This document shows positions 33,470 through 42,504 of a DNA stretch of 58,810 bases, piece after piece (positions within the stretch are counted from its first letter, which is position 1; the number at the start of each line of letters is the position of its first letter). Under the pieces are notes generated by a model. It was not told the DNA's origin and did no database searches. It saw only the letters and a list, made by a program, of their open reading frames with translations. The position numbers were made by a program, and so were the translations under genes. The DNA comes from Natronoglomus mannanivorans (GTDB taxonomy: Archaea > Halobacteriota > Halobacteria > Halobacteriales > Natrialbaceae). The stretch is from positions 1 to 58,810 of the forward strand of contig JAOPKB010000023.1 of NCBI GenBank assembly GCA_025517485.1, written 5' to 3'.

Positions 33470-34294
33470 ATGCCAACGACTGGACTGATTGTCGCTGGCG
33501 TGTTCGCGGCGTTCGGCCTTCACGTCGCCCGTAGTTCGCGGTCGACACGAGAGAGGGCTCGAACCGCCGAACAGCTCCACGAGCACGCCGACAAACTCGA
33601 GGATGGTGGGGAAGGGACGACCGCACACGGTCCCGTGACCGTCTCTGAACCCGGTCTTCCCGACCGGATGCCGCCGGCAGACGCGGACGCGAACGGCGGC
33701 GACCCGGCGCTATGGGCGTGGCGAGTACGCGAGAAGCGGTCGAAGAACCAGGGTGGGTCCACGTGGCGAACCACCGAAAGCGGTCTTGCCGTCGGATCGT
33801 TCTCGCTGCGCCAGGACTGGCAGGACGTGACGGTCGACGGCGACTCACTCGCCGACGATGCCGTCGGTGTCCTGCAGGGGCAGGCGGATCCGTTCGAGGC
33901 GCCGAACTGCTACCTCGGCGACCCGGAGATTGACGAGTATCTCGGCGAACTCGACCCGGTCAACAAGCGACTGGAACAGTGGGGCCTGACTGGGGAAGAC
34001 GGACTCGTAAGCGGGGTGGAGTTCACGATTAGCAGCGGTCGAAAGACGATGACACCCGACCGGTATCAGGCGACCGTCGTCCGCGAGGGAGACGAGTTGC
34101 TCGTACGGGGCGAACTGGACGAGTCAGGAGAGGGCTCAATTCTTCGAGGAACCGAGGAGGTGCCGATGGTCGTCGCAGTCGGCGACCTCGAACGGCGAGC
34201 CGACCGGATCCGGACGAAGGCCAAACGGGAACTGGCGACTGGAATCGGCATCGTCATCGTCGCCCTCGTCATCGCCGCGGTAGCGGTCCTGTAG
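33470..34294 (+). CDS. GIDE-domain-like membrane protein
   Basis: About 274 residues from MPTTGLIVAGVFAAFG. One membrane helix at each end (residues about 3-18, and IGIVIVALVIAAVAVL at the C-terminus). The middle includes WAWRVREKRSKNQGGSTWRT, ESGLAVGSFSLRQDW, and later YQATVVREGDELLVRGEL and REL...G near the second helix, similar in order to the eukaryotic-type GIDE (E3 ligase-associated) fold found in many archaeal and bacterial membrane proteins. There is no RING domain. Function unknown. It lies 66 bases after the deacetylase-like gene. Confidence 0.7.
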   Translation: MPTTGLIVAGVFAAFGLHVARSSRSTRERARTAEQLHEHADKLEDGGEGTTAHGPVTVSEPGLPDRMPPADADANGGDPALWAWRVREKRSKNQGGSTWRTTESGLAVGSFSLRQDWQDVTVDGDSLADDAVGVLQGQADPFEAPNCYLGDPEIDEYLGELDPVNKRLEQWGLTGEDGLVSGVEFTISSGRKTMTPDRYQATVVREGDELLVRGELDESGEGSILRGTEEVPMVVAVGDLERRADRIRTKAKRELATGIGIVIVALVIAAVAVL

Positions 34295-34448
34295 AAACCA
34301 CATGCACAGATCGATCCACAGGTGGTGAAACGAACTGTGAACTCCATCGAGGTTCTGACGGACGATAGAGGGTATGACGACCAGAAATTTGCTGTTCCGA
34401 GAGTAGAGTCACTTCGGTGGTCCAGACGAAGATTCGCACCAACCGTGG

Positions 34449-35135
34449 TCACTCCGACCGTTCGGACTCGATGACGTCACCGATATCGTTGATCTCGTTC
34501 CCCTCGAGTTTCCGATCGTTGACGTAGACGGTCGGCGTCGCATCGACGCCACGGTCCGACGCCTCCTCCCGGCCGTCGACGATCTGTCGACAGTAGGGTT
34601 CGTCCTCGATCGCTGCCGTGACCGCCTCGGGGCTGGCGCCGAGGTCTGCTGCGAGTTCGGCGACCGACTCCGTGCTGTAGTCTCCCTGAAGTTCGAAGAC
34701 GCCGGTGGTGAACTCGACGTGCGTCGAGAGATCCGTCTCCTCGAAGACGGCGTACGCGGCGTTCGGAATCTTCCACGACCACTCGTCGAGGACCGGAAAG
34801 TCGTGCGTTTCGTAGCGGACGATCTCGGGGTCGATGTAGTTCGAGGTCAAGAACGGAACGATTCCCGCTTCGTACGTCGCACAACTCCCACAGGAGAAGT
34901 CCCGATAGTAATCGATACTGATCGCCGAGTCGGGGTCTCCTCGTGCCGGAACCTCGGCGCGTCGTTGCTCGCCACTACAATCCCGACTGTCGTCCGAAAG
35001 ACACCCTGCAACGCCGACCGTCGCGGCCCCGCTGATCGTCGCGAGCACCGCTCGTCTGGTCGGCCCGCCATCAGTCAGTACCGTCTCGGGTGGGTCGTCG
35101 CCTCGAGCTTGCCTCGGTCGCCAGTGCGGGTTCAT
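34449..35135 (-). CDS. DsbA-like thioredoxin-fold lipoprotein
   Basis: 228 residues. Tat lipoprotein signal: PTRRAVLATISGAATVG with GVAGC, Cys45. The thioredoxin fold has the redox pair CGSC at residues 82-85 (YYRDFSCGSCATYE), a helical insertion typical of DsbA, and a cis-proline stretch GVDATPTVYVN. It should act outside the cell in disulfide formation or reduction. No DsbB or VKOR partner is nearby. Twelve residues after the lipobox lie extra Cys and charged residues. Confidence 0.9.
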   Translation of the reverse strand: MNPHWRPRQARGDDPPETVLTDGGPTRRAVLATISGAATVGVAGCLSDDSRDCSGEQRRAEVPARGDPDSAISIDYYRDFSCGSCATYEAGIVPFLTSNYIDPEIVRYETHDFPVLDEWSWKIPNAAYAVFEETDLSTHVEFTTGVFELQGDYSTESVAELAADLGASPEAVTAAIEDEPYCRQIVDGREEASDRGVDATPTVYVNDRKLEGNEINDIGDVIESERSE

Positions 35136-35264
35136 TCTCTCGGTGAGTATCGTCGATCACGGTTTATAAGCGTGTCTGAGCGGTCTCCTCGTTGCCACTC
35201 GAGTAGTCGGTCTCGGTGAGAGGACGGAAAAATCGAGGCGAAAGCCGTCGCCCTTCAGGACTGT

Positions 35265-36074
35265 TCACCCGTTGATTGCAGTGGTCTGGAGATACTGGTT
35301 CTCGACGATCGCGGTCCCGTCCGTCGCGCGGTTGTAACGGTCGAATACGTCCTCGAGATCGCTCCGAAGACGCTCCTGATCTTTCGAATCGATCGTCTCG
35401 AGTGCACGGATCGTCGGCCCGAAGTACGTGCTGAAGACGTCCACCGCGTGGCCTACCGATCGGTAGTACTGGAGCGCTGTCCGTCGTTCGCTTTCGATCG
35501 ACCGAGTACCGGCACCGAGGAGTTCGTCGAGTCCTTCGTCCGTGCCCCACCGAAGGGGTGACCGAAGTCCGGGCGGTGGAGCGACGTACTCGGCATGAGT
35601 CGCGAACCAGTCGCCACTCCAACCTTCGGGGATCGGACTCGCGAGGCCGATCGTGCCGCTCGGTTTGCAGACCCGATGGAGTTCGCTCGCCGCCTGCTCT
35701 TGGTCAGGTGCGAACTGCACCCCGTACACCGAGAGCACCACATCGAAACTGTCGTCGGGGAACGGCATGTCCTGGGCATCACCGACGTGAAAATCGATGG
35801 GTTGTCCGTTGGCCCGGGCACGCGTCTTCGCTCGCTCGATCAATCCGGGAGCATAGTCGAGGCCCGTGACCTCACAGTAGCGTCGTTCTGCGACGAGTGC
35901 CACTGTCCCACTGCCACAGGCGACATCCAGCACGCTCTGTCCGGGATGTGGATCCACCGCTTCGCAGAGCGCCTCTGCCATGACCACGTTCTGGCGGGCA
36001 ATCTCGTTGAAATCGCCACTGTCCCACGTCTCCTTCTGACTCTTCGTCACCTCCGTGTAGTCGCTGTTGGTCAT
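35265..36074 (-). CDS. Class I SAM-dependent methyltransferase
   Basis: 269 residues, Ubie/MenG-like. Motif I is VLDVACGSGTVAL (residues 48-60). Motif II is TGLDYAPGLIERAKTR, then FHVGDAQDMPFPDDSFDVV with the motif III acidic pair, and LHRVCKPSGTIGLAS. Substrate unknown. Its ATG overlaps the stop of the alpha/beta hydrolase by 4 bases, so the hydrolase and the methyltransferase are coupled. A pathway cannot be named from this pair alone. Confidence 0.92.
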   Translation of the reverse strand: MTNSDYTEVTKSQKETWDSGDFNEIARQNVVMAEALCEAVDPHPGQSVLDVACGSGTVALVAERRYCEVTGLDYAPGLIERAKTRARANGQPIDFHVGDAQDMPFPDDSFDVVLSVYGVQFAPDQEQAASELHRVCKPSGTIGLASPIPEGWSGDWFATHAEYVAPPPGLRSPLRWGTDEGLDELLGAGTRSIESERRTALQYYRSVGHAVDVFSTYFGPTIRALETIDSKDQERLRSDLEDVFDRYNRATDGTAIVENQYLQTTAING

Positions 36075-36898
36075 GGTTTCCCCGCTTCGCGAGTGAACGC
36101 GAGCACCTCGTCGACGAAGCGGTCCGGCGCGGTGAGCATCGCGGCGTGTTCTTCCCCCTCGAAGAGTGCGATCTGGCTGTTCGGAAGTGCGTCGTCGAGC
36201 GCGTTCGTCGCGTCTCTGTAGACCGGTGGACTCTCGCTGCCGGACAGTAACAGGGTCGGGACGGACGTGGCCGCGAATCGTGCAGCATCGAACTCGTACT
36301 CGACGATCGCTTCCAACTCGCGGGGCAGCAGGTGGGCCGCGTCCACCATCTCCCGCCAGATCGGTTCCGAGCGGGCTGCGTCGATCTCGGTCCGTGTGAG
36401 ACCCGCGACGTCACGCAGAAACAGAACGAGCGCCTCCTCGTTCGCGCCGTCGGCCAGCAGCCCTGCCATTTCGGTAATCTCCGCTTCGACGTCGGATTCG
36501 TGATTGCCGACGTGAATCGGCGGTTCGTACAGGACGAGTCGCCGGAGATTGTCGGTTCGACGCGCCGCCTCGAGTGAATAGAGTGCGCCACCGGAGTGGC
36601 CGAGCAGCGTTACCGGGTCGTCGATCGAATCGACGACTGCAGACACGTCCTCGGCCTCCCGCCGTAGCTGGTACGCGCCGGCGTCGCCGCTCTCGCCTCG
36701 GCCGCGGCGCTCGATCGCGTAGACCGTACAGTGTTCGGCGAACGCGGGACGAACGCCAGCCAACTCCCAGAACTGATGTACGTTGCTGTTCCCGTAGACG
36801 AGTACGAGCGGTGGTCCGCTGCCCGAGCGTTCGAACGCGATTTCGGTTCCATCCGCCGACGTGGTCGTTCCCCGTTCCGGTGGTGCTGTTTCGGCCAT
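36071..36898 (-). CDS. Alpha/beta hydrolase
   Basis: 275 residues from MAETAPPERGTTTSADG (the frame is open to 37000). The oxyanion region is PLVLVYGNSNVHQFWEL, the nucleophile elbow is LLGHSGGAL (Ser102), the acid lies in LLLSGSESPPVYRD and the catalytic His in FEGEEHAAM. Similar to small-molecule esterases and epoxide or haloalkane hydrolases with a cap domain. It precedes the methyltransferase in a two-gene operon, with overlapping ATGA. Confidence 0.92.
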   Translation of the reverse strand: MAETAPPERGTTTSADGTEIAFERSGSGPPLVLVYGNSNVHQFWELAGVRPAFAEHCTVYAIERRGRGESGDAGAYQLRREAEDVSAVVDSIDDPVTLLGHSGGALYSLEAARRTDNLRRLVLYEPPIHVGNHESDVEAEITEMAGLLADGANEEALVLFLRDVAGLTRTEIDAARSEPIWREMVDAAHLLPRELEAIVEYEFDAARFAATSVPTLLLSGSESPPVYRDATNALDDALPNSQIALFEGEEHAAMLTAPDRFVDEVLAFTREAGKP

Positions 36899-37039
36899 GC
36901 GATCGGTCACTACGTCTCGGTACGGGTCTCGATCACATAGGGGCATTCTGTGACACCCGTGCACCGTCTGACTGGGGTGCATCCCCTGACCAGAGGCCAC
37001 GCCGCGCTTCGGACCGGTCCGCCAGTAGCGTGAACCGGC

Positions 37040-38341
37040 TCACACAACGCGCTCCGGTTCCGGTGTGGACTCCAGTCGTCTCTCGAGGTTCATCGCCTCG
37101 AGAAGCGGCGTCGAATCCGACAGGAATGCGAGCGTTATCGGGCGGTCGGCGTCCGGATCCGGAACGGGGACGGCTGCCGGGTCCGGGACGACCGACGCCG
37201 TCGACTCGGGGGAGTCAGACGTCGTTTCGACCGACACCGTTTCAGTCCCACAGAGACGGTCGAGGATCGTCTGGGACTCTCTCACGTGGGTAATCGCCCA
37301 TCTGTCGAGACGACGCTGTGGTTCGTCGAGAACGCGGTCGTAGACGACGACGAGTTCGTCGTAGCACCGGTACTCGAGCGTACCAAACTGCAGGTACCGG
37401 ACACCTGTTCGAAGCACGATCAGTGTTCCGCCGGCGACGAGTCCGGCGGCCGTCAGTCCCGGCACGCCAGCCAGTCCAGCCACGAGGAGGGCCATCGCGA
37501 TCACGCCACCGGCGCTGAACGTGTAGAGTCCACCGCGAACGACCGCATCGACGATCGCGACTCGTCGTACTGGTCGAACGCACAGGTTCGGTTCCTCGTC
37601 GGGCACCGTGACCGACTCGAGGGGGTGTTCGGTTTCGGGGCTGCCGTAGATGCGTGTAAACCACCCACGACGGTCCGGGTCGGTCTCGATCTGCCAGGCT
37701 CGCAGATCCGCACCGAACTTGCCGAGGAAGATGATCGAGACGAGCGTGAGGTCACCGACGAACGGTGGATCGGTGTTCCCGGTGATCGCAGCGGCGGCGA
37801 CGACCCCCACCACGAGGCCACCGACCGCGAGGAACTGTTGGAACTGTTCGAGACCCACAGTACGCGCCGAGTGGTCCCGATACCCGCCTGCACGGACGTA
37901 CTCACGCCAGGTATCGATACCTCGGACGGTGAATACGATCAGCCCGCCGAGGAGGATCCACCCCAGTTGCTCACCGGTCAGGTCCTGATAGGGGAGGACC
38001 CATAGCACGAACGACAACACGACGAGTATCGCTCCGATGAGCGTTCCAGAGAGCAGAAACGGCAGGTTGCGAGGATAGACCGGTGGAAGCCGGCTGGTGA
38101 CGGTCCACCCGCCGCGTTTGTCGGCCAATACACCAAGGATTCGTCCCCCGATTTGTCCCAGATTTGGTGGCCGTTTTTCGGCGAACGGCATCTTGCACAC
38201 CGACCAGAACACTGTCGACCAGATATCGAGGACCAGAACGCCCAGAAAGACGGTCGTAGACCAGCCGAACAGCACGAACCCGACCAGCGGAACGAGATTC
38301 GCCCCGATAATCGCAAGGAGGTGGCGGTGAGGACCATTCAC
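37040..38341 (-). CDS. DUF6498-like multi-pass membrane protein, copy A
   Basis: 433 residues, GTG start. About eight membrane helices in the first 310 residues include FVLFGWSTTVFLGVLVLDIW and LVSIIFLGKFGADLRAWQ. Family hallmarks are LPPVYPRNLPF between helices and an acidic TDPDRRGWFTRIYGS loop. The C-terminal 120 residues form a soluble strand-rich domain with a PH-like feel (FGTLEYRCYDELVVVYDR). A TATA-like GTATTAATATAC (minus strand, about 38368-38380) sits about 30 bases upstream. A shorter relative lies at 42505-43233. Confidence 0.75.
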   Translation of the reverse strand: MNGPHRHLLAIIGANLVPLVGFVLFGWSTTVFLGVLVLDIWSTVFWSVCKMPFAEKRPPNLGQIGGRILGVLADKRGGWTVTSRLPPVYPRNLPFLLSGTLIGAILVVLSFVLWVLPYQDLTGEQLGWILLGGLIVFTVRGIDTWREYVRAGGYRDHSARTVGLEQFQQFLAVGGLVVGVVAAAAITGNTDPPFVGDLTLVSIIFLGKFGADLRAWQIETDPDRRGWFTRIYGSPETEHPLESVTVPDEEPNLCVRPVRRVAIVDAVVRGGLYTFSAGGVIAMALLVAGLAGVPGLTAAGLVAGGTLIVLRTGVRYLQFGTLEYRCYDELVVVYDRVLDEPQRRLDRWAITHVRESQTILDRLCGTETVSVETTSDSPESTASVVPDPAAVPVPDPDADRPITLAFLSDSTPLLEAMNLERRLESTPEPERVV

Positions 38342-38788
38342 GCGTATTCAGCACGTTTGAATCGGATCGTATATTAATACCGATTGGGCGATGCGAAAAC
38401 CGAGAACGAAGGGAAGAGAGCGGAGGGACAGCTCTACCATAGAACAGCTGAAACTATTCACACACTGATCGCACAGTCCGCGGTTTTCGCTTACGATGTG
38501 CACTCCCGACCCGAACTGCGCTGCTGTCGTACGATCAGGTGTGCAGTGACACGCCTCGATGAGAGGCGAAACGAGAGCGATCCGTTCTTTAAGTATCTCT
38601 GGTCACAAGGTAGAGCTACGAAGGGATTTTCCCAGACCGTTACACCGGAGGAGTTGCGACACTTATCGTCAGACTCCGCGGCCAGCGGCCGACAGGACAG
38701 ACACAGCTTCTCCCGTCGAGATACCACAGCAACACTCGAGCGTTCGACGTCGGCGTGTCGAGCCTATTCGACAAGAAACGTGAGAGAG
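38342..38788. other. Gap between the membrane protein and the par locus
   Basis: About 450 bases. No gene I can defend. AT-rich DNA at 38365-38385 is the promoter of the membrane protein gene. The rest could include the untranslated 3' end of the parA operon. Confidence 0.35.
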
Positions 38789-39292
38789 CTACTCGAAGTC
38801 GTAGCCCCACTCCCGAAGCACGTCCGCGACCTCGTCGATGTGATCCATCCCGACGAGGAGTGCGGCTTCGCGAAGATCGGCCTTCTTGACCGATTCCCCG
38901 AGCTCACTTTCTGCATCCGAGAGCGCGTCCGTCTGGCGCTCTCGAGTCGACGCCTGGAGGTGAAGCTGGACGGTCTTCGCGCGTCCATCGGTGATACTCG
39001 AGCGGCGGTAGATCCACGGCAATCCACTGCTGGTCGACGCCGTTTCGGTGCTTTCCGCTTCGTCGGCCTCCGCTCGATCGTCGTCCTCCGTTCGACGCTG
39101 TGCGGTATCGGGCGTGCGTGTCGATGTCGGCGTCTGATCGGGAGTCGAGATTCCGGTCTCGGTATCCGCGTCGGCATCGGCACCGGTATCGGTATCGGCA
39201 CCGGCATCGGTAGCGGTGTCATCCTCACCGTCGGAATCGTCGTCGTCACTGCTGTACGGCGAGGAGGACGCACCGCTCTTGAAGCCCGTCAT
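38789..39292 (-). CDS. Acidic ParA-partner protein
   Basis: 167 residues. The first 75 are disordered, with Asp/Thr/Ala repeats (DAGADTDTGADADADTET) and basic patches. The C-terminal 85 are helical: TVQLHLQASTRERQTDAL, ELGESVKKADLREAALLVG, IDEVADVLREWGYDFE, reminiscent of small DNA-binding ParB-like or ribbon-helix-helix partners. Its ATG overlaps the parA stop (ATGA), the usual order of type Ib-like partition operons. It is not a canonical ParB; its DNA binding is inferred from position. Confidence 0.7.
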   Translation of the reverse strand: MTGFKSGASSSPYSSDDDDSDGEDDTATDAGADTDTGADADADTETGISTPDQTPTSTRTPDTAQRRTEDDDRAEADEAESTETASTSSGLPWIYRRSSITDGRAKTVQLHLQASTRERQTDALSDAESELGESVKKADLREAALLVGMDHIDEVADVLREWGYDFE

Positions 39293-40158
39293 GCTTTCAC
39301 CGCGAGCGCGCCAGGCTCTGGTGGATTCGGTGCCTCGAGTCCGGCCTGTTCCTCGAGATATCGAGCGATCCGGTCGAGCTGGGCCAGCGTCTCGACCTCG
39401 TAGTCACGCTGGCGGTCGCGATGTTCCTGGACGTACCGGAACGCCGAGCACTGTTGTTTCCACGCGCCTTCGAGGAGCGACGTCCGATCACCGATCACTT
39501 CAGGTGTCGGGAACGCGATTCCGTCGATCATCTCCTTCTGGTCGCTCGTGTTCTTGACGCCGTTGGGAACGGCGCCGAGCACGCCGACGTCGATGTTCAA
39601 CTGGCTGGCGAAGTTCGTCGCGAGTTCCTCGAGCCCCTCGACCGAGGCCTGTCCCTTGGCCGACGGCTCGACGGGGATGACCAGATTCCGCGTCGCGTAG
39701 ATTGCGTTGTAGAGATGGTCCGACTCGGTCGCCGGTGGGTCACAGATTAGCACGTCGTAGTGTTCGGCGACGTCGGCGTCCTGGAGAACGCGCTGTAACT
39801 GGGCGTAGATGTTGTACGCATCGCCGAGCGTTTCGGCCTGTTTTTGCTCGCGGTCGAGAAAATCCGAGAGGTCCGAGAGCATGTTGTGTTCCGGAACGAT
39901 ATCGACGCCCTCTGCCGTCCGAATCAGATCCTCGAACGGTCCCCGCGGGCTCTGGACGATGTGTCGCACGAGGTTGTCCGCGTCGCCATCGGCCCGCTTG
40001 TCGTCGACACCGAGGAGTCGACTGAGGTCGCCATCCTGTGGATCGAGCGGGACGACCAGCACGTCGAGGCCCGCTCGAGCGTGCGCGACGGCGAGGTTCG
40101 CTGTGAGCGACGTCTTTCCGACGCCACCGGCCTCACTGTAAACCGTGTACGATAGCAT
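39289..40158 (-). CDS. parA: ParA-family partition ATPase
   Basis: 289 residues from MLSYTVYSEAGGVGKTSLTA. The deviant Walker A is EAGGVGKTSL; switch I-like VVPLDPQDGDLSRLLG; Walker B-like DVLICDPPATESDHLYN; and the C-terminal VGVLGAVPNGVKN. These are hallmarks of ParA/Soj. ATP-driven ParA cycling on nucleoid DNA moves the replicon. The operon is parA then the partner, and a field of TCTTAGAT iterons lies directly upstream, suiting a centromere and operator. A start at 40203 is open, but the motif-rich start at 40158 fits better. Confidence 0.95.
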   Translation of the reverse strand: MLSYTVYSEAGGVGKTSLTANLAVAHARAGLDVLVVPLDPQDGDLSRLLGVDDKRADGDADNLVRHIVQSPRGPFEDLIRTAEGVDIVPEHNMLSDLSDFLDREQKQAETLGDAYNIYAQLQRVLQDADVAEHYDVLICDPPATESDHLYNAIYATRNLVIPVEPSAKGQASVEGLEELATNFASQLNIDVGVLGAVPNGVKNTSDQKEMIDGIAFPTPEVIGDRTSLLEGAWKQQCSAFRYVQEHRDRQRDYEVETLAQLDRIARYLEEQAGLEAPNPPEPGALAVKA

Positions 40159-40645
40159 GACTGTCACTGATGCGTTACTGAGATATGAAAGTTCGCAAGA
40201 CAAGTTATCCTACATTGATACGTAAGACAGCTATCTTAGATAGATTTCTTAGTTACTTAGATTAGGCTCTTAGATGTCTTCTGGAGGTTACTAACTCAGC
40301 CTATGGAGACAGATCGGTCTCGAAGATATCGTACGAGTACAACGCTTCGACAGGACGTAGCTCTCTGCCTTAGGCCTCCATCTCAGATCTAAATCTCAGG
40401 CCCCAAATCGATAGACAGAGTGGGGAAACTGCTCGATTTCACCACCCGATTTGAAGGAAGGAGGTTGGAGAGTAGGGATCTTAGATAGCTCTCTTACTCA
40501 TGTATCTAAGAGAGCAACTGCGGTTGATCGGGTGGGTGTTGTGCCTGGGCTCGCACGAACTGGAATCGGGCTCAGCATCGCATCTGTCTTAGGCTCCTAT
40601 CTTAGAACCCCTTCTTAGATCTCTATCTTACGAGCAAAACATAGA
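40159..40645. repeat. Iteron field upstream of parA (putative centromere/operator)
   Basis: Multiple copies of a TCTTAGAT-type motif in both orientations: ATCTTAGATAG (40233-40243), TTCTTAGTTA, ACTTAGATTAGG, CTCTTAGATG, CTCAGATCTAAATC, ATCTTAGATAGC (about 40489), GTATCTAAGAG, GTCTTAGGC, TATCTTAGAAC, TTCTTAGATC and TATCTTACG, ending in CAAAACATAGA (40635-40645). A related cluster is at 17561-17602. Position and repetition suggest ParA-partner binding sites. No complete gene. Confidence 0.7.
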
Positions 40646-40940
40646 TTCGAAACCCACGTCCATTACGTTTCTGTCTCTCTCCGGACCGATATTTGCGGTC
40701 TGTCCGCTATTGTCGATGTAACTGCAAGTCCTGACCGCTCGGAGTACCGATCGGTCATCGATTCCTTCTCGATCAGTTCGTGTTTGACGATCCCAGACGA
40801 CACAGTGGTCGACGGTAACGGCACTCCGAATCTCGACAATTCGCTCCGAAGCGACCGCGTGTCGATCCGGGCTGCAAACGAAACGTCTGCGGTGCGGTTC
40901 ATCGTCTCGAGGGATGTCGTGGACCAGCTCTGATCCGGGT
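40646..40940 (+). pseudogene. Tail of an unrecognised protein
   Basis: A plus-strand frame without a start reads VSVSLRTDICGLSAIVDVTA, then SDRVSIRAANETSAVRFIVS and a stop at about 40938. Codon choice and Asp/Ser composition look coding, but no start is available before the iterons. It may be a gene whose 5' part was replaced by the iteron region. Confidence 0.35.
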
Positions 40941-40996
40941 CTTCTCCGGTAGCAGTGATCACCGACGACACGTTCGTCGGCGACCGTACCCCGACG

Positions 40997-41731
40997 TCAG
41001 CGCTCGACCACTCGATTCTCGAGTACGCCGACGCCCTCGAACTCGACCTCGACGACGTCGCCCGCCGAGAGTTCGTCGGGACCGTAGGGCGTGCCCGTCG
41101 CGATGACGTCGCCGGGCTCTAAGGTGATGAGTTCGGAGACGTCCGCGACGAGTTCCGGCACCGAGAAAATCATGTGTTCGGTGGTGGTCTCTTGCTTCGT
41201 CTCGCCGTTGAGTCGAAGCTCGAGCGCGGCGTCGTCGGGAATCTCGTCCGGCGTGGCGACGACCGGGCCCATCGGGAGCGAGGCGTCGAAGGCCTTCCCG
41301 CGCACCCAGTTGCGCTCGTCTTGCTGGTCGTCGCGGTTCGAGATGTCGTTGACGCAGGTGAAGCCAGCGACGTACTCCATCGCCTCGTCTTCGGACACTG
41401 CGCGACACTGCTCGTCGATGACGATGCCGAACTCGGCCTCGAATTCGACACTGTCGCGTCCCGGCGGCAGTTCGATCGCGTCACCGTGGGCGACGACGCA
41501 GTTGGGCGTCTTCAGGAACAGTTCCGGTCGCTCGGGTTTGTCGTCGAATCCAGACTCTTCTCGGTGGTCCATGTAGCCGCCGGCCTGGCAGACGATCTTC
41601 GTCGGCTCCGACGGCGGCAGAACGTCCACTTCCTCTGGATCGTAGGTCTTCCCGCTGGCGACGATGCCGTCGTCGGTCCACTCGCCGGTTCGTGCGTAGC
41701 CCGTCGCGTCTTCGAATCGTACCGTTCTCAT
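40997..41731 (-). CDS. Fumarylacetoacetate hydrolase family protein
   Basis: 244 residues. Metal ligands of the FAH/MhpD fold are visible: Glu in FEAEFGIVI (E-x-E), and the Asp in VNDISNRDDQQ; KAFDASLPMGP and ITLEPGDVIATGTPYG follow. The family cleaves or decarboxylates beta-diketone-like acids, e.g. 2-oxohept-3-ene-dioate or acylpyruvates, in aromatic-compound catabolism. The N-terminus (MRTVRFEDATGYARTGEW) is the short lid typical of haloarchaeal members. It stands alone. Confidence 0.93.
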   Translation of the reverse strand: MRTVRFEDATGYARTGEWTDDGIVASGKTYDPEEVDVLPPSEPTKIVCQAGGYMDHREESGFDDKPERPELFLKTPNCVVAHGDAIELPPGRDSVEFEAEFGIVIDEQCRAVSEDEAMEYVAGFTCVNDISNRDDQQDERNWVRGKAFDASLPMGPVVATPDEIPDDAALELRLNGETKQETTTEHMIFSVPELVADVSELITLEPGDVIATGTPYGPDELSAGDVVEVEFEGVGVLENRVVER

Positions 41732-41866
41732 GGTTACTCGAGTCTTCGCGAGACATCAACGTTCTTTCGGTCGATCACGCATCCCGTCGACGCACGGATT
41801 GACGACGGTAAGAGAATGAATGCGGCACGCAGAACGTGCTTCATTCGATTTGGGAACCCTGAAATG

Positions 41867-42367
41867 CTATTCAGTAGATGTACCTCTCAACCGAATTTTC
41901 TTCTCCATATCGATCACTTTCATCTCTACAGAGGTTCCGTCGGAAGAGATCGGCTTCGTGTGTGTTCCAACACGCTCGTAGCCAACACGCTCGTAGAACG
42001 GGATGGCATTCGCTGCCGCCTCAACGAAGACCGAGTCGACGCCTTGTGACCGGAGATATTGATCGAGTTCCTCACTCAGCGATGTTGCAATCCCTTGGTG
42101 TTGGTACGCGGAATCGACGTACAGTTTGTCGAGTTCTGCTTCGGTGATCGATGCTTCGACGAATCCGACGATATCCCCGTCTGATTCTGCCACGAGAACT
42201 ACTGTTTCTGGGTCGTCGAGTGAGTAGGTGGTTGCTGATACACCGGACGCCCATACTTCGAGTTCTTCGTCATTGTATGGCGAATCTTCAACACCGTGAA
42301 TAGAAGCGACGTGAACCTCTCTGATTTCCTCGTAATCAGCGGGCACTCCATCTCGAATCCGAACCAT
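41867..42367 (-). CDS. GNAT family N-acetyltransferase
   Basis: 166 residues. The GNAT core includes IRDGVPADYEEIREVHVASI at the start, VVLVAESDGDIVGFVEAS, the pantetheine-binding VDSAYQHQGIATSLSEELD (motif A) and FVEAAANAIPFYERVGYER near the end, followed by VEMKVIDMEK. It transfers an acetyl group from acetyl-CoA to an unknown amine. It is followed after about 140 bases by a membrane protein gene on the same strand. Confidence 0.92.
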   Translation of the reverse strand: MVRIRDGVPADYEEIREVHVASIHGVEDSPYNDEELEVWASGVSATTYSLDDPETVVLVAESDGDIVGFVEASITEAELDKLYVDSAYQHQGIATSLSEELDQYLRSQGVDSVFVEAAANAIPFYERVGYERVGTHTKPISSDGTSVEMKVIDMEKKIRLRGTSTE

Positions 42368-42504
42368 TACTGAGTGTATCCAAGTGTCGGTATGTATTTC
42401 CTCACATCCCGGGCACTCGTCGAACGTACGACCAAATTCGCGTCAACAACCACACTCGTTCTCGAAAATACTTGCTCGCGCATGCGGTCGTGATCGTCTT
42501 TGTA

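Noticed and set aside
38384..39403. Plus-strand 339-residue ORF opposite the parA partner gene
   Set aside because: It is antisense to the coupled partner gene and ends in Gly/Ile repeats that mirror the Asp/Thr repeats of the real frame.
40159..40645. CRISPR leader or repeats
   Set aside because: The motif copies are irregularly spaced and in both orientations, which fits iterons and not a CRISPR array.
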